Of a DNA stretch of 23,420 bases, positions 7,087 to 14,710 are shown piece by piece. Position 1 is the stretch's first letter, and each line of letters starts with the position of its first letter. Made by a program: the position numbers and the translations under genes. The stretch spans positions 1 through 23,420 of the forward strand of contig JBGCFK010000475.1 of the NCBI GenBank assembly GCA_045106875.1, read 5' to 3'. The notes below the pieces were generated by a model, which ran no database searches, had not been told where the DNA came from, and worked only from the letters and a program-made list of their open reading frames with translations. This DNA is from Thermohalobaculum sp045106875 (GTDB lineage: Bacteria > Pseudomonadota > Alphaproteobacteria > Rhodobacterales > Rhodobacteraceae).

Positions 7087-7096
7087 CCAATTGTTT

Positions 7097-8281
7097 TCAG
7101 TCGCCCTTCCGGAACGGAGTTCGGTCCGCAAGGGCGGCATTTTCATAGGCGATCGCGTCGCGTTCGCCCTCCAGATAATGCTCAACTGCACCACGAAAAT
7201 TCGGGTCAGCTATGAAATGCAGTGACCTCGTTGTCACTGGCTCGTAGCCGCGTGCCAGTTTATGTCCGCCCTGCGCCCCTGCTTCCACCCGTTTCAGCCC
7301 GTGTTGGATCGCAAACTCGATGGCCTGATAGTAACAGGTCTCGAAATGCAGGCAGGGATGATCTTCCGTGCACCCCCAGTAGCGACCGAACAGCGTTTCG
7401 CGGCCAATTATGTTGAGCGCCCCTGCAACCCATTTTCCGTCGCGTTCGCACATGATGAGGAGGAGATCATCGCGCAATCTTTCCTGCGCAATGTCGAAGA
7501 ACTTTCTTGAAAGGTACGGTGTGCCCCATTTACGCGCTCCCGTATCCTGGTAGAAAACCCAGAATGCGGCCCAGTGTTCTGGTTGGATTTGGTTGCCTGT
7601 GAACCAATGGATGGAAACACCGTTTTCGGATGCTTTCTCGCGTTCCTTTCGCAAGGTCTTGCGTTTGCGCGAAGCGAGCGCGCCGAGAAAGTCGTCAAAG
7701 CTCTCATAACCGCGGTTCAGCCAGTGAAACTGTTGGTCAGTCCTCTGGAGCAAACCCACATCCCCGCCCCATTCCCATTCATCTTCGGTACAGAAGTTGA
7801 AGTGAATGGATGAGATATTGTTCTGCTCGGCCAGTTGTATGGCGCCTTGCAGTAGAGCTGCGCGGTTTGCATTCGTTTCAAACTGAGTGCCTGGCCGTGT
7901 AAGAAAGCGCCGTCCAGTTGCCGGAGTAAAAGGAACGGCAGACAAGAGCTTTGGGTAGTAGTTCCCGCCCGCCCGCTCGAATGCATGTGCCCAGCTATGG
8001 TCGAAAATGTATTCACCTTGGCTGTGCCCCTTTACGTAAAGCGGCATGACACCAAGCGTTTGTTGGCCTTCCGAGGCAATCAGATGCTGCGCGCCCCAGC
8101 CTTCATGTGGCACGGCAGATCCAGACTCCTCGAATGCCGACAAAAAGCTGTGGGTCAGGAACGGATACATCGCCCGACCGCCATCCGCAGCTTCCGGAGC
8201 CGCGCATGAATCCCACTCATCCGGATCAATGTCCACCAGACGTGGAGCAACTCGAATTTCTACAAGCGCATCACCGTCCAT
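7097..8281 (-). CDS. FemAB-like GNAT-fold acyltransferase (DUF482-type)
   Basis: 394 residues from the ATG at 8281, which has GAGGAAG immediately upstream. A longer frame from 8329 lacks this signal. The sequence matches the large family of FemAB-like / peptidoglycan-related GNAT proteins. Family blocks include PFLTHSFLSAFEESGS, YIFDHSWAHAFERAGGNYYP, LLSAVPFTPATGRRFL, an Arg/Lys-rich segment (ALASRKRKTLRKERE) and the C-terminal ARGYEPVTTRSLHF. Members are annotated as N-acyltransferases, and the acyl donor and acceptor are unproven for most. It lies 55 bases downstream of the HlyD gene on the same strand, so it may be read with the type I secretion genes. No signal peptide is seen. Confidence 0.9.
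   Translation of the reverse strand: MDGDALVEIRVAPRLVDIDPDEWDSCAAPEAADGGRAMYPFLTHSFLSAFEESGSAVPHEGWGAQHLIASEGQQTLGVMPLYVKGHSQGEYIFDHSWAHAFERAGGNYYPKLLSAVPFTPATGRRFLTRPGTQFETNANRAALLQGAIQLAEQNNISSIHFNFCTEDEWEWGGDVGLLQRTDQQFHWLNRGYESFDDFLGALASRKRKTLRKEREKASENGVSIHWFTGNQIQPEHWAAFWVFYQDTGARKWGTPYLSRKFFDIAQERLRDDLLLIMCERDGKWVAGALNIIGRETLFGRYWGCTEDHPCLHFETCYYQAIEFAIQHGLKRVEAGAQGGHKLARGYEPVTTRSLHFIADPNFRGAVEHYLEGERDAIAYENAALADRTPFRKGD
7102..7136 (+). terminator. Possible intrinsic terminator after the peroxiredoxin gene
   Basis: Perfect 7-bp arms CGCCCTT (7102-7108) and AAGGGCG (7130-7136) enclose a loop with secondary pairing (GAAC/GTTC). They are followed by a short T-run (GCATTTTCAT). The hairpin lies 16 bases after the peroxiredoxin stop but inside the last codons of the convergent acyltransferase gene. 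The T-run is short and the loop long, so this is tentative. Confidence 0.35.
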
Positions 8282-8336
8282 CACTTCCTCCTGCCCGACA
8301 CAAAGTGGGGGGAGGGAAGCGGAGGTCAAGCCTGTA

Positions 8337-9677
8337 TCATTCTTCGTTCCAGGCGCGCTGGAAATAGTCCGTGATTGGTTTCAGCAGGTATTGAAACGGC
8401 GTGCGTTCGCCTGTTTGTATGTACACCTCGACCGGCATGCCAGCCACCAACTCCAAGCCTTCCAGTTTTGCAAGCTCACCTTCGTTCAATGCGATCTCGG
8501 TCTTGTAGTAGGTGAGGCCGGTTTGCTCGTCTGTCGTTGTGTCGCGCGCCATATTCGTCACGTTGCCAAAGAGCTCTGGCGTTGTGCGGGTATTGAACGC
8601 CGAGAAGCGCATTACGGTATCCTGGCCCTTGTACACATTGTCGATACTGACGGGATCCACTTGTGCATCGATTACCATTTCCGCATCGCTTGGCACCACG
8701 TAGAGGATAGGTTCAGCCGGGCGGATGACGGATTGCAATGCGAAGACTGTGTTGTCCAGCACCACACCGCTCATCGGAGCCCTGATGTCGAGGCGGTTGA
8801 GTTGCTCAATCAGCGACAGCCGACGTTCCTTGAGCTCCAGTTCACGAAAGCCCAATTCGCGGGATTCAGCAATTGCTTCCTCCAGCGTGGTTGCGTCCAT
8901 GCGCAGGAGCTCGATGTCGATCTCGGAAATCTGCCCCTTCAGGCTTGCTATCTGACCAATCAACTGCCCCGCTTCGCCTTCCAGGCGTGCCTCTTCCCGT
9001 TCCAGCGCCAGAACACGGGATGCCGGCACGAGCTGCTGCCGGAGCAATCTGCGCATATCGACGAGCTCCTTGCCGATCAGTTCGACCTGACGTGTCATAG
9101 CCGCGACTTCGCGGCCAGCGCCCGAAATCTGTTCCTTCAGTTGAAGCTGGCGTTCCTGCATGACCTCGCGCTCGGTCGACATTGACCTCCGCTGCGCGTT
9201 CAGAAGCGCCTCCTGACCTAGCCGGAGCTTCTCTACTTCTCGACTTTTTCTCGCAGCCTCAAGTAGTTCTGGGTCAAATTCTATCTCATCCAGTCCAAGC
9301 TGAGCGGCTTCGAGGCGGCCTCGACGTGCCATGATTTCATAGAGCTGACCTTCCAATCCTGCCAGCTCGGCACTCAGTGTCGTTCGATCAAGCCTGATGA
9401 GCACCTGCCCCGCCTCAACGACATCGCCTTCGCGTACAAGGATTGCATTCACCACACCCCCATCCGGATGCTGCACGACCTGTTTGTTGCTCTCGACCCT
9501 CAGTTGGCCTGTTGCAACAACGGCACCAGCCAGATTCGCAGTTGCGGCCCATCCCCCAAAACCACCACCAAGAACCAATACACAGACCAATCCAAACCGA
9601 ATGAAAGATCCGGCATTCCAGCCATCGGCACCCGCTTTTTGTCCAGCGTCGCCGCCAGGAAGTTGCATTTGCATCAT
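8337..9677 (-). CDS. HlyD-family type I secretion periplasmic adaptor
   Basis: 446 residues, typical of PrtE/HlyD-type adaptors that link an inner-membrane ABC exporter to a TolC-like outer-membrane channel. A single membrane anchor lies at about residues 27-46 (IRFGLVCVLVLGGGFGGWAA). It is followed by the first half-lipoyl strand (QVVQHPDGGVVNAILVREGD), a long Glu/Gln/Leu-rich coiled-coil hairpin (about 110-290), the returning lipoyl half (RAPMSGVVLDNTVFALQSV) and a C-terminal beta domain ending near YLLKPITDYFQRAWNEE. The ATG at 9677 overlaps the stop of the ABC gene by ATGA, so the two are translationally coupled. ATGs at 9674 and 9668 are alternative starts. Confidence 0.95.
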   Translation of the reverse strand: MMQMQLPGGDAGQKAGADGWNAGSFIRFGLVCVLVLGGGFGGWAATANLAGAVVATGQLRVESNKQVVQHPDGGVVNAILVREGDVVEAGQVLIRLDRTTLSAELAGLEGQLYEIMARRGRLEAAQLGLDEIEFDPELLEAARKSREVEKLRLGQEALLNAQRRSMSTEREVMQERQLQLKEQISGAGREVAAMTRQVELIGKELVDMRRLLRQQLVPASRVLALEREEARLEGEAGQLIGQIASLKGQISEIDIELLRMDATTLEEAIAESRELGFRELELKERRLSLIEQLNRLDIRAPMSGVVLDNTVFALQSVIRPAEPILYVVPSDAEMVIDAQVDPVSIDNVYKGQDTVMRFSAFNTRTTPELFGNVTNMARDTTTDEQTGLTYYKTEIALNEGELAKLEGLELVAGMPVEVYIQTGERTPFQYLLKPITDYFQRAWNEE

Positions 9678-11575
9678 TTTTTGTCTCCCGTCAGTCCGAC
9701 GGTGGTTGTCGTTGGCGAAAGCGAGGCGCCTCCTGGTCCTGCCACAGTGCCCGGCGCAACCTTCACGCCTGGAGCAGTCTGACTTGACCCCTCCGCGGCT
9801 GCGGCATCCTTGCCGACCAGCTGCGGATAGTTACGTGTGCGTTTCTTAAGTACCTCGTCGCGCGGCCCGAACTCCACCTGGACGCCCTTGTCGATCATCA
9901 ACAGGTAGTCACATGCAGCGATTGCGCTAGGCCTGTGTGCCATGATGATCACGACACGCCCACGGCCCTTGGCGTCGCGGATGGCGTCAACAAGTGCCTG
10001 CTCGCCCTGAGCGTCCAAATTCGCGTTTGGTTCGTCCAGAATCAGCACAGGTGGATCACCATAAAGTGCGCGCGCGAGAGCCACGCGCTGACGCTGGCCA
10101 CCTGAAAGACGTTGCCCACCTGCGCCAATTTCCGTGTCGTAGCCTTGACTGAGGCTCAGTAACAATTCGTGCGCACCTGCACGTTGCGCTGCCTGTACGA
10201 TCGCTTGCGAGTCAGGTTGCGGGTCGAGGCGCGCAATATTGTCTGCCACCGTGCCTGAAAGCAGCCCCACTTCCTGCGGCAGATACCCGATATACTTCCC
10301 AAGCTCATCTGATGGCCATTGATCGAGCGCCGCGCCGTCGATGCGGATTGATCCGGCGGCTGGTGGCCAGATTCCGGTGAGCACTTTGGCAAGCGTCGTT
10401 TTCCCGGCGCCCGATGGGCCAATCACGCCGAGAGCTGTGCCAGGTTCGATCTTAAAAGTAATCCCGCGCAGCACCGGCACCTGATCGCCGGGCGCCACGA
10501 CGGCAAGCTGTTTCGCCTCGACGAACCCCTTGGGTGCGGGCAATTCAGTCTTGGGCGGCTGAGGAGGCGTCTTTTCGAGGATCTCGGAAAGAGCAAACCA
10601 CCCACGCCAGGCGCGCTGAAACAACCCCCATTGGCCGATTGCCTGCTCGATAGGGGCGAGGGCTCGGCCCATTAGAATTGAGCCAGCAATCATCATCCCG
10701 GGAGAGATTTCTTGTTGCAGCACCAGGTATGCGCCGGCCGCCAGCATGAAGCTTTGAAGATAGAACCTCAGCGCCTTGGAGCCGGATGTGTAGCTTGCCG
10801 TGGTGTCAGACGCCTCAATCTGCTTCGAAAGGGATTTCTCGCGAAGTCCGCTCCAACGCGCCATGCCTTTTGAGCGCATTCCAAGCGCCTGAACTGGTTC
10901 CGCGTTCTGACGGAGTGCTTCGCCCAGGTTTTCAGCCTCGGCGCTGGCCATCTGGGATTCTGCATTTGGACGCTTCGAGCGCCATTGATTGAGCGCCGTG
11001 AGACTCATCAGCACTATCATGCCGCCAACCGCGACCCAGCCGAGTAGGGGATGGAACATGAAGATCGCAGCAGTGAATATGGGTGTCCAAGGGATGTCGA
11101 ACATCGCGAATGGAGCGGGCCCGGACAGAAGTTGTCGGCATGCATCGAGATCGCGCGCTGCGGTATTTGGTCGGGCACGATCTGACGGAGCGATGGAGCG
11201 GCGCAAAACGGCTTCGAACACACGAATGTCCAGCATGCTCTGGAATTTGGCGCCTGCGCGCGCCATCACACGGCCACGCGCGTATTCCAATAGGCCCATC
11301 ATCAGGAAAAGCCCGGTCACCAGCAGCAGCAATGCCACAAGTGTCTCCTGTGACCGGCTTGAAAGCACCCGGTCATAGGTCTGCAGCATGAACAGCGGTC
11401 CCGTCAGCATCAGCAAGTTGACAAAGATGCTGAAAACCATGACCGACCAAAAATGCCGGCGGCACTCTTTTCGGGCGGCTCGAAGCTCGGCCAACCCTTT
11501 AGCATTTTCCGTGTTGGACACTGTTTGGACCTGTAATGTTGTTCGCGCCTGATCTTGGGCGCGAAGCCTTAACAT
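9674..11575 (-). CDS. Type I secretion system permease/ATPase (PrtD type)
   Basis: About 633 residues if the ATG at 11575 is used. The frame stays open further upstream, but that part is not conserved, and the start itself is uncertain because no strong ribosome-binding site is present. The family-typical sequence begins near ELRAARKECRRHFWSVMVFS. The N-terminal half holds the membrane domain (LLMLTGPLFMLQTYDRVL onwards). The ATPase domain has Walker A GPSGAGKTT (near residue 385), signature LSGGQRQR (near 487), Walker B VLILDEPNANLD and the switch histidine in IMAHRPS. There is no N-terminal C39 peptidase domain, so it belongs with exporters of C-terminally signalled proteins such as RTX proteases. 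No RTX substrate or TolC gene is in the window. Confidence 0.93.
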   Translation of the reverse strand: MLRLRAQDQARTTLQVQTVSNTENAKGLAELRAARKECRRHFWSVMVFSIFVNLLMLTGPLFMLQTYDRVLSSRSQETLVALLLLVTGLFLMMGLLEYARGRVMARAGAKFQSMLDIRVFEAVLRRSIAPSDRARPNTAARDLDACRQLLSGPAPFAMFDIPWTPIFTAAIFMFHPLLGWVAVGGMIVLMSLTALNQWRSKRPNAESQMASAEAENLGEALRQNAEPVQALGMRSKGMARWSGLREKSLSKQIEASDTTASYTSGSKALRFYLQSFMLAAGAYLVLQQEISPGMMIAGSILMGRALAPIEQAIGQWGLFQRAWRGWFALSEILEKTPPQPPKTELPAPKGFVEAKQLAVVAPGDQVPVLRGITFKIEPGTALGVIGPSGAGKTTLAKVLTGIWPPAAGSIRIDGAALDQWPSDELGKYIGYLPQEVGLLSGTVADNIARLDPQPDSQAIVQAAQRAGAHELLLSLSQGYDTEIGAGGQRLSGGQRQRVALARALYGDPPVLILDEPNANLDAQGEQALVDAIRDAKGRGRVVIIMAHRPSAIAACDYLLMIDKGVQVEFGPRDEVLKKRTRNYPQLVGKDAAAAEGSSQTAPGVKVAPGTVAGPGGASLSPTTTTVGLTGDKK

Positions 11576-11607
11576 AGAATAAGTGCTTTTCGAGGCTGAA
11601 GTTACCA

Positions 11608-11636
11608 ATTTTCGATACCATCTTTTGATGATGCAA
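11608..11636 (-). promoter_or_regulatory. Candidate promoter for the type I secretion genes
   Basis: On the minus strand TTGCAT (11631-11636) and GAAAAT (11608-11613) are 17 bp apart in an AT-rich patch. Transcription would begin about 25 bases before the chosen start at 11575, which agrees with that start or one slightly downstream. Both hexamers are imperfect. Confidence 0.3.
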
Positions 11637-11688
11637 TTTTGACTGGAGGCTGAGTGATCAATTCTGTTGCTTGTCCGCAACGCGGGGC

Positions 11689-11717
11689 TTGGCGAACGAC
11701 GGAAGAATGCGTATTCT
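11689..11717 (+). promoter_or_regulatory. Candidate promoter for mlaA-mlaC
   Basis: TTGGCG (11689-11694) and TATTCT (11712-11717) have the ideal 17-bp spacing of a sigma-70-type promoter. They lie about 80 bases before the mlaA start, in the divergent region shared with the secretion genes. Confidence 0.4.
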
Positions 11718-11795
11718 GGCGTTGTATGGACAACAGTGTCATATGCCCCACGAAAGCGTGCGGTGCGCGTGGTTTGAGGCAAAGTGGGGGGCAGA

Positions 11796-12536
11796 ATGAT
11801 CAGTCTGCGTAAGATTGTCGGGGTGGTGATGTTGTGCGCCCTGCAGGCGGCGTGTGCGGCGGCGACTGATGATGAGCTGATTGCCGACCCGTACGAGGGG
11901 TTCAATCGGTCCGTGCACAGTGTCAACAAGGGCCTCGACCAGGCAATCCTGCGCCCGGCATCTCAGGCCTATGATTTTGTGACACCGACCTTGTTTCGGT
12001 TTCTGTTTGCGAACGCGATCAGCCATTTGGAGCTGCCCAACGTCTTCGTGAACCAGGTTTTGCAAGGTGAAGGAGAAGAGGCGCTTTCGACATTGGGTCG
12101 CTTTGCGGTGAACACCGTTTATGGTGCAGCAGGGGCGCTAGACCCGGCAACTGAGCTTGGTTTGCCGAAGGAAAGTACAGATTTTGGGCTGACACTGGCG
12201 AGCTGGGGTATGCCTGAAGGCGCTTATGTGGAGCTTCCGCTGTTTGGTCCGTCGAGTGAACGCGATGCGGTTGGATTTTTGGTAGACTTTGTTCTGTCAC
12301 CAACAACTTATGTGTCGGGCGGTAGCGAGCCTATCGTCCAGGCCGCGTTGACCGCTGTCCGCCCTGTGGACATTCTTGAAAGCCGTTCGCGGCGCGGTGC
12401 GCTGATAGATGATCTGCTTTATCGATCAGAGGATAGTTACGTCAGCGTTAGAACAAACTATATCCAGAACCGACGCCGTCGCGTTTCAGGCGGCGAGACG
12501 GATATCGATGACTTGCCCGATCTGTTCGGGAATTGA
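11796..12536 (+). CDS. mlaA: MlaA (VacJ) family outer-membrane lipoprotein
   Basis: 246 residues from the ATG at 11796. A GTG at 11784 is less likely because it lengthens the signal peptide. MlaA sits in the outer membrane and takes mislocalised phospholipids from the outer leaflet, passing them to the periplasmic carrier MlaC. Family hallmarks are DPYEGFNRSVHSVNKGLDQ (31-49), FAVNTVYGAAGALDPA, STDFGLTLASWGMPEG and LPLFGPSSERDAVG. The signal peptide ends in ALQAAC with the candidate lipidated Cys at C20. Gln at -3 is off the usual Leu, so lipidation is likely but not certain. mlaC follows after 27 bases. The inner-membrane MlaFEDB genes are not in the window. Confidence 0.95.
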   Translation: MISLRKIVGVVMLCALQAACAAATDDELIADPYEGFNRSVHSVNKGLDQAILRPASQAYDFVTPTLFRFLFANAISHLELPNVFVNQVLQGEGEEALSTLGRFAVNTVYGAAGALDPATELGLPKESTDFGLTLASWGMPEGAYVELPLFGPSSERDAVGFLVDFVLSPTTYVSGGSEPIVQAALTAVRPVDILESRSRRGALIDDLLYRSEDSYVSVRTNYIQNRRRRVSGGETDIDDLPDLFGN

Positions 12537-12563
12537 TCGCCTGCAAGGCGAGACTGTGAGGAC

Positions 12564-13184
12564 ATGATGGAACGTAAATCCAAACTGACCACCCGTCGGG
12601 TGTTTATGGCTGCAAGTGCCGCAGCAAGCGCGCTGTTCAGCGCGGGCTCTGCTCTGGCATTGACTGAAAACGAAGCCAAATCGCTTGTCGAGACGACCCT
12701 TGGAGAGCTTTTTGGGATTCTGAAGGGCACCGTCGAGCCGGCGAAGCTGGCTCCGAAGTTGCGCGGGATCATGGAAGCTCGGGGCAACATGCCGCTGATT
12801 GCGAAGTTTTCAGCTGGGCGCGTGTGGGGAGACATGAATTCGGATCAACAGACGCGTTACTCGGCGGCTTTCGCAAAGTTTGTATCCGTGACATACGCTC
12901 GCCGCTTCCGCGAGATTACGGGTGAGCCGAAGGTGAACATCGGAAAGATCATTGATGCGGGACGCAAGGGTGTGCTGGTCGAAACACCGTTTGACGGTCC
13001 GCAAGGCGAGAAAATTGCCGTTGAGTGGCTCGTCAGCGACCGGGCTGGCCGCGTCGAGATCATTGACCTCATCGTCGAAGGAATTTCGATGGCCACAACC
13101 CAACGCGAAGAAATTTCGGCGATGTACGAAAAGCGCGGAAACGATGTTGAGGCGCTGATAAGTGATCTCAATTCTGGAACATAG
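12564..13184 (+). CDS. mlaC: MlaC/Ttg2D-type periplasmic phospholipid-binding protein
   Basis: 206 residues, normal for MlaC, which ferries phospholipid between MlaA in the outer membrane and the MlaFEDB ABC complex in the inner membrane. The signal peptide carries TTRRVFMAA (R11, R12), a twin-arginine-like motif, and ends at SALA near residue 32. The mature part shows family features: VETTLGELFGILKG, a helix with GNMPLIAKFSAGRVWGDM, FAKFVSVTYARRF and the C-terminal beta segment VEWLVSDRAGRVEIIDLIVE. GAGGA precedes the ATG. Pairing with mlaA is typical of alphaproteobacteria. Tat export would imply folding or lipid loading in the cytoplasm, but a Sec signal with a chance Arg pair is also possible. 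Confidence 0.92.
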   Translation: MMERKSKLTTRRVFMAASAAASALFSAGSALALTENEAKSLVETTLGELFGILKGTVEPAKLAPKLRGIMEARGNMPLIAKFSAGRVWGDMNSDQQTRYSAAFAKFVSVTYARRFREITGEPKVNIGKIIDAGRKGVLVETPFDGPQGEKIAVEWLVSDRAGRVEIIDLIVEGISMATTQREEISAMYEKRGNDVEALISDLNSGT

Positions 13185-13257
13185 GACCTGTGCCTCTCAT
13201 GGGTTTGCCCAGGGCGTTTCCATCTCGTCTTGGGTGGCCTAACCGAACGCCGTCACC

Positions 13258-13380
13258 ATGAGCACAGCATATGCCGTAAGAGCAAAGGCTGGTGCGAAAA
13301 AGTGGATGCTCGCCATTGGCGGACCTTTCCTGCTGACGGGCATGACACCCTTTGACGCACGCTGGCCTGATCTCACCTAA
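13258..13380 (+). CDS. Possible 40-residue small protein
   Basis: The interval between mlaC and the dioxygenase gene contains one plus-strand frame from ATG 13258 to TAA 13378-13380. It has a basic N-terminus (VRAKAGAKKW), a short hydrophobic stretch (MLAIGGPFLLTGM) and an acidic, aromatic end. No clear ribosome-binding site is present and the family is unknown. It is recorded only because little else occupies this interval. It could be noise. Confidence 0.15.
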   Translation: MSTAYAVRAKAGAKKWMLAIGGPFLLTGMTPFDARWPDLT

Positions 13381-13421
13381 TAACAGGTTAACGACGCGAC
13401 GCGTGCGCGCGCCGAAATTCT

Positions 13422-14255
13422 TCAATTTGTCTTCAACGAGCCCGAGGAATACCCGTCCTCCCGCCAAATGATGGGGAAGAAGCTCTCATCCATCTCATCT
13501 GAGCCTTGCCGGCGATACCGGCTGTAGATAGGGCTAATGCCGTCCGAGAACCGAGCTTCCGACGACATGCAATGAGAAACCAACGACCGGCGCGGCACGC
13601 CGCGCGCATTGGTGCGGGAGCCATGCCAGGTTCGGCCGTGGTGGAGTACCGCGCTACCGGCTGGTACTTCTATGGGAACGATCTTTGGCTGGTCTCGTCC
13701 TGCTGCTGCGGCTGCTCGGTGCATGTCCGCCAGCGGATCCTCGGGCGCGTGGAATTGTTCGATGGGTGGCGCCAAAGGCCACAGATGCGAGCCCGGCACG
13801 TACTCAATCGTCCCGCCATCTGCAGTCGTGTCGTCCAGCGTCATCCAGCAGGTCATCATCTCGGCAGGGGCGATCCAGGACTGGTAGCTTTCATCCTGGT
13901 GGAACCCCAGTGCCTTTGCCCCGGGTGGCTTCCAGAGAACGTTGTCCTGATTGAGCCGGGCTCCGGGCCAGCCGCGCAGCCGTGCGCACGCTTCGCCAAT
14001 GTCAGCGCGCAGCACGATGTTGGCGATCACCGGATCCGACTTCCAGCCATTGCAGATCTGCCGCGTCACATCCTCGCGGCTTCCGGGTCGCCAATTCCAT
14101 TCGTCCGGTTGCAGACCTGTGACGAAGTCGCCGGCGAATAGCGGCGCGAACCGCGTTGCGGCTGCTGCGATCATATCGCGGTCCAGAACATCCTCCAAGA
14201 CCACGAACCCGTCGCGCTCGAACGCTCGCCTGTCATCGTCTGTCAACCGGATCAT
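13422..14255 (-). CDS. Phytanoyl-CoA dioxygenase (PhyH) family protein
   Basis: 277 residues from the ATG at 14255, which is preceded by AGAGGT. The ATG at 14276 is the alternative. The protein is an Fe(II)/2-oxoglutarate-dependent oxygenase of the PhyH type. The iron ligands are H119 and D121 in GFHQDESYQSW and H211 in RTWHGS. A conserved arginine follows in GVPRRSLVSH, placed to bind 2-oxoglutarate. Other typical blocks are AFERDGFVVLEDVL at the start and GGTIEYVPGSHLWPL in the jelly-roll core. The family hydroxylates small molecules from fatty acyl-CoA to ectoine and natural products, and the substrate here cannot be read off. It stands head to head with yajC and overlaps the yajC promoter region. 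Confidence 0.92.
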   Translation of the reverse strand: MIRLTDDDRRAFERDGFVVLEDVLDRDMIAAAATRFAPLFAGDFVTGLQPDEWNWRPGSREDVTRQICNGWKSDPVIANIVLRADIGEACARLRGWPGARLNQDNVLWKPPGAKALGFHQDESYQSWIAPAEMMTCWMTLDDTTADGGTIEYVPGSHLWPLAPPIEQFHAPEDPLADMHRAAAAAGRDQPKIVPIEVPAGSAVLHHGRTWHGSRTNARGVPRRSLVSHCMSSEARFSDGISPIYSRYRRQGSDEMDESFFPIIWREDGYSSGSLKTN

Positions 14256-14270
14256 AGTGCCGACCTCTGC

Positions 14271-14298
14271 TTGCATCCCGCGAAACGGGCCGTATATA
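14271..14298 (+). promoter_or_regulatory. Candidate promoter for yajC-secDF
   Basis: TTGCAT (14271-14276) and TATATA (14293-14298) are 16 bp apart, about 50 bases upstream of the yajC start. The -35 hexamer overlaps the N-terminal coding or leader region of the divergent dioxygenase gene, so the two promoters may interfere. Confidence 0.4.
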
Positions 14299-14347
14299 CC
14301 GCGGAGCACTCTGGGAGACCACCCGGGCAAAAGATAACGAGAGACAC

Positions 14348-14689
14348 ATGTTCAGCACGCCTGCCTACGCACAAGCCGCCGGAGGAGCCGGTGGCGGCGA
14401 TCTCATCGCATCTATGGCACCATTGGTGCTTATCTTCGTGATCTTCTACTTCTTGCTCATCCGACCGCAGCAAAAGCGCGCCAAGGAGCACAAGAATCTG
14501 GTCGAGAACCTGCGCCGCAACGACCGTGTGGTGACAGGCGGCGGGATCATTGGAAAAGTCACAAAAGTTGGCGAGGACGAGGAGATCGAGGTTGAGATCT
14601 CCGAAGGAACGAAGGTGAAGCTGTACCGCTCGACCATCACAGCGGTGCTTTCCAAGACCGATCCTGCCAAGTCCGACGCAAAAGGCTGA
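14348..14689 (+). CDS. yajC: Preprotein translocase subunit YajC
   Basis: 113 residues. YajC is a small inner-membrane partner of SecDF in the holotranslocon. A short Ala/Gly-rich N-terminus leads into one membrane helix (LVLIFVIFYFLLI, about residues 26-38) and the family motif RPQQKRAKEHKNLVENLRRN. A soluble beta domain follows (DRVVTGGGIIGKVTKVGEDE). The spacing to secDF is 21 bases, so the two form an operon as in most proteobacteria. A candidate promoter is at 14271-14298. Confidence 0.97.
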   Translation: MFSTPAYAQAAGGAGGGDLIASMAPLVLIFVIFYFLLIRPQQKRAKEHKNLVENLRRNDRVVTGGGIIGKVTKVGEDEEIEVEISEGTKVKLYRSTITAVLSKTDPAKSDAKG

Positions 14690-14710
14690 TCCTGAAAGGG
14701 GCGTGCGCCC

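Noticed and set aside
8046..9185. Plus-strand open frame of about 379 codons across the acyltransferase and HlyD genes
   Set aside because: It spans two unrelated real genes on the other strand, and its protein shows no domain. It is a shadow frame.
9674..11929. Long version of the PrtD-type gene starting at 11929
   Set aside because: The extra residues before about 11575 are low-complexity and unlike the family. They would run through the divergent promoter region and into the mlaA start.
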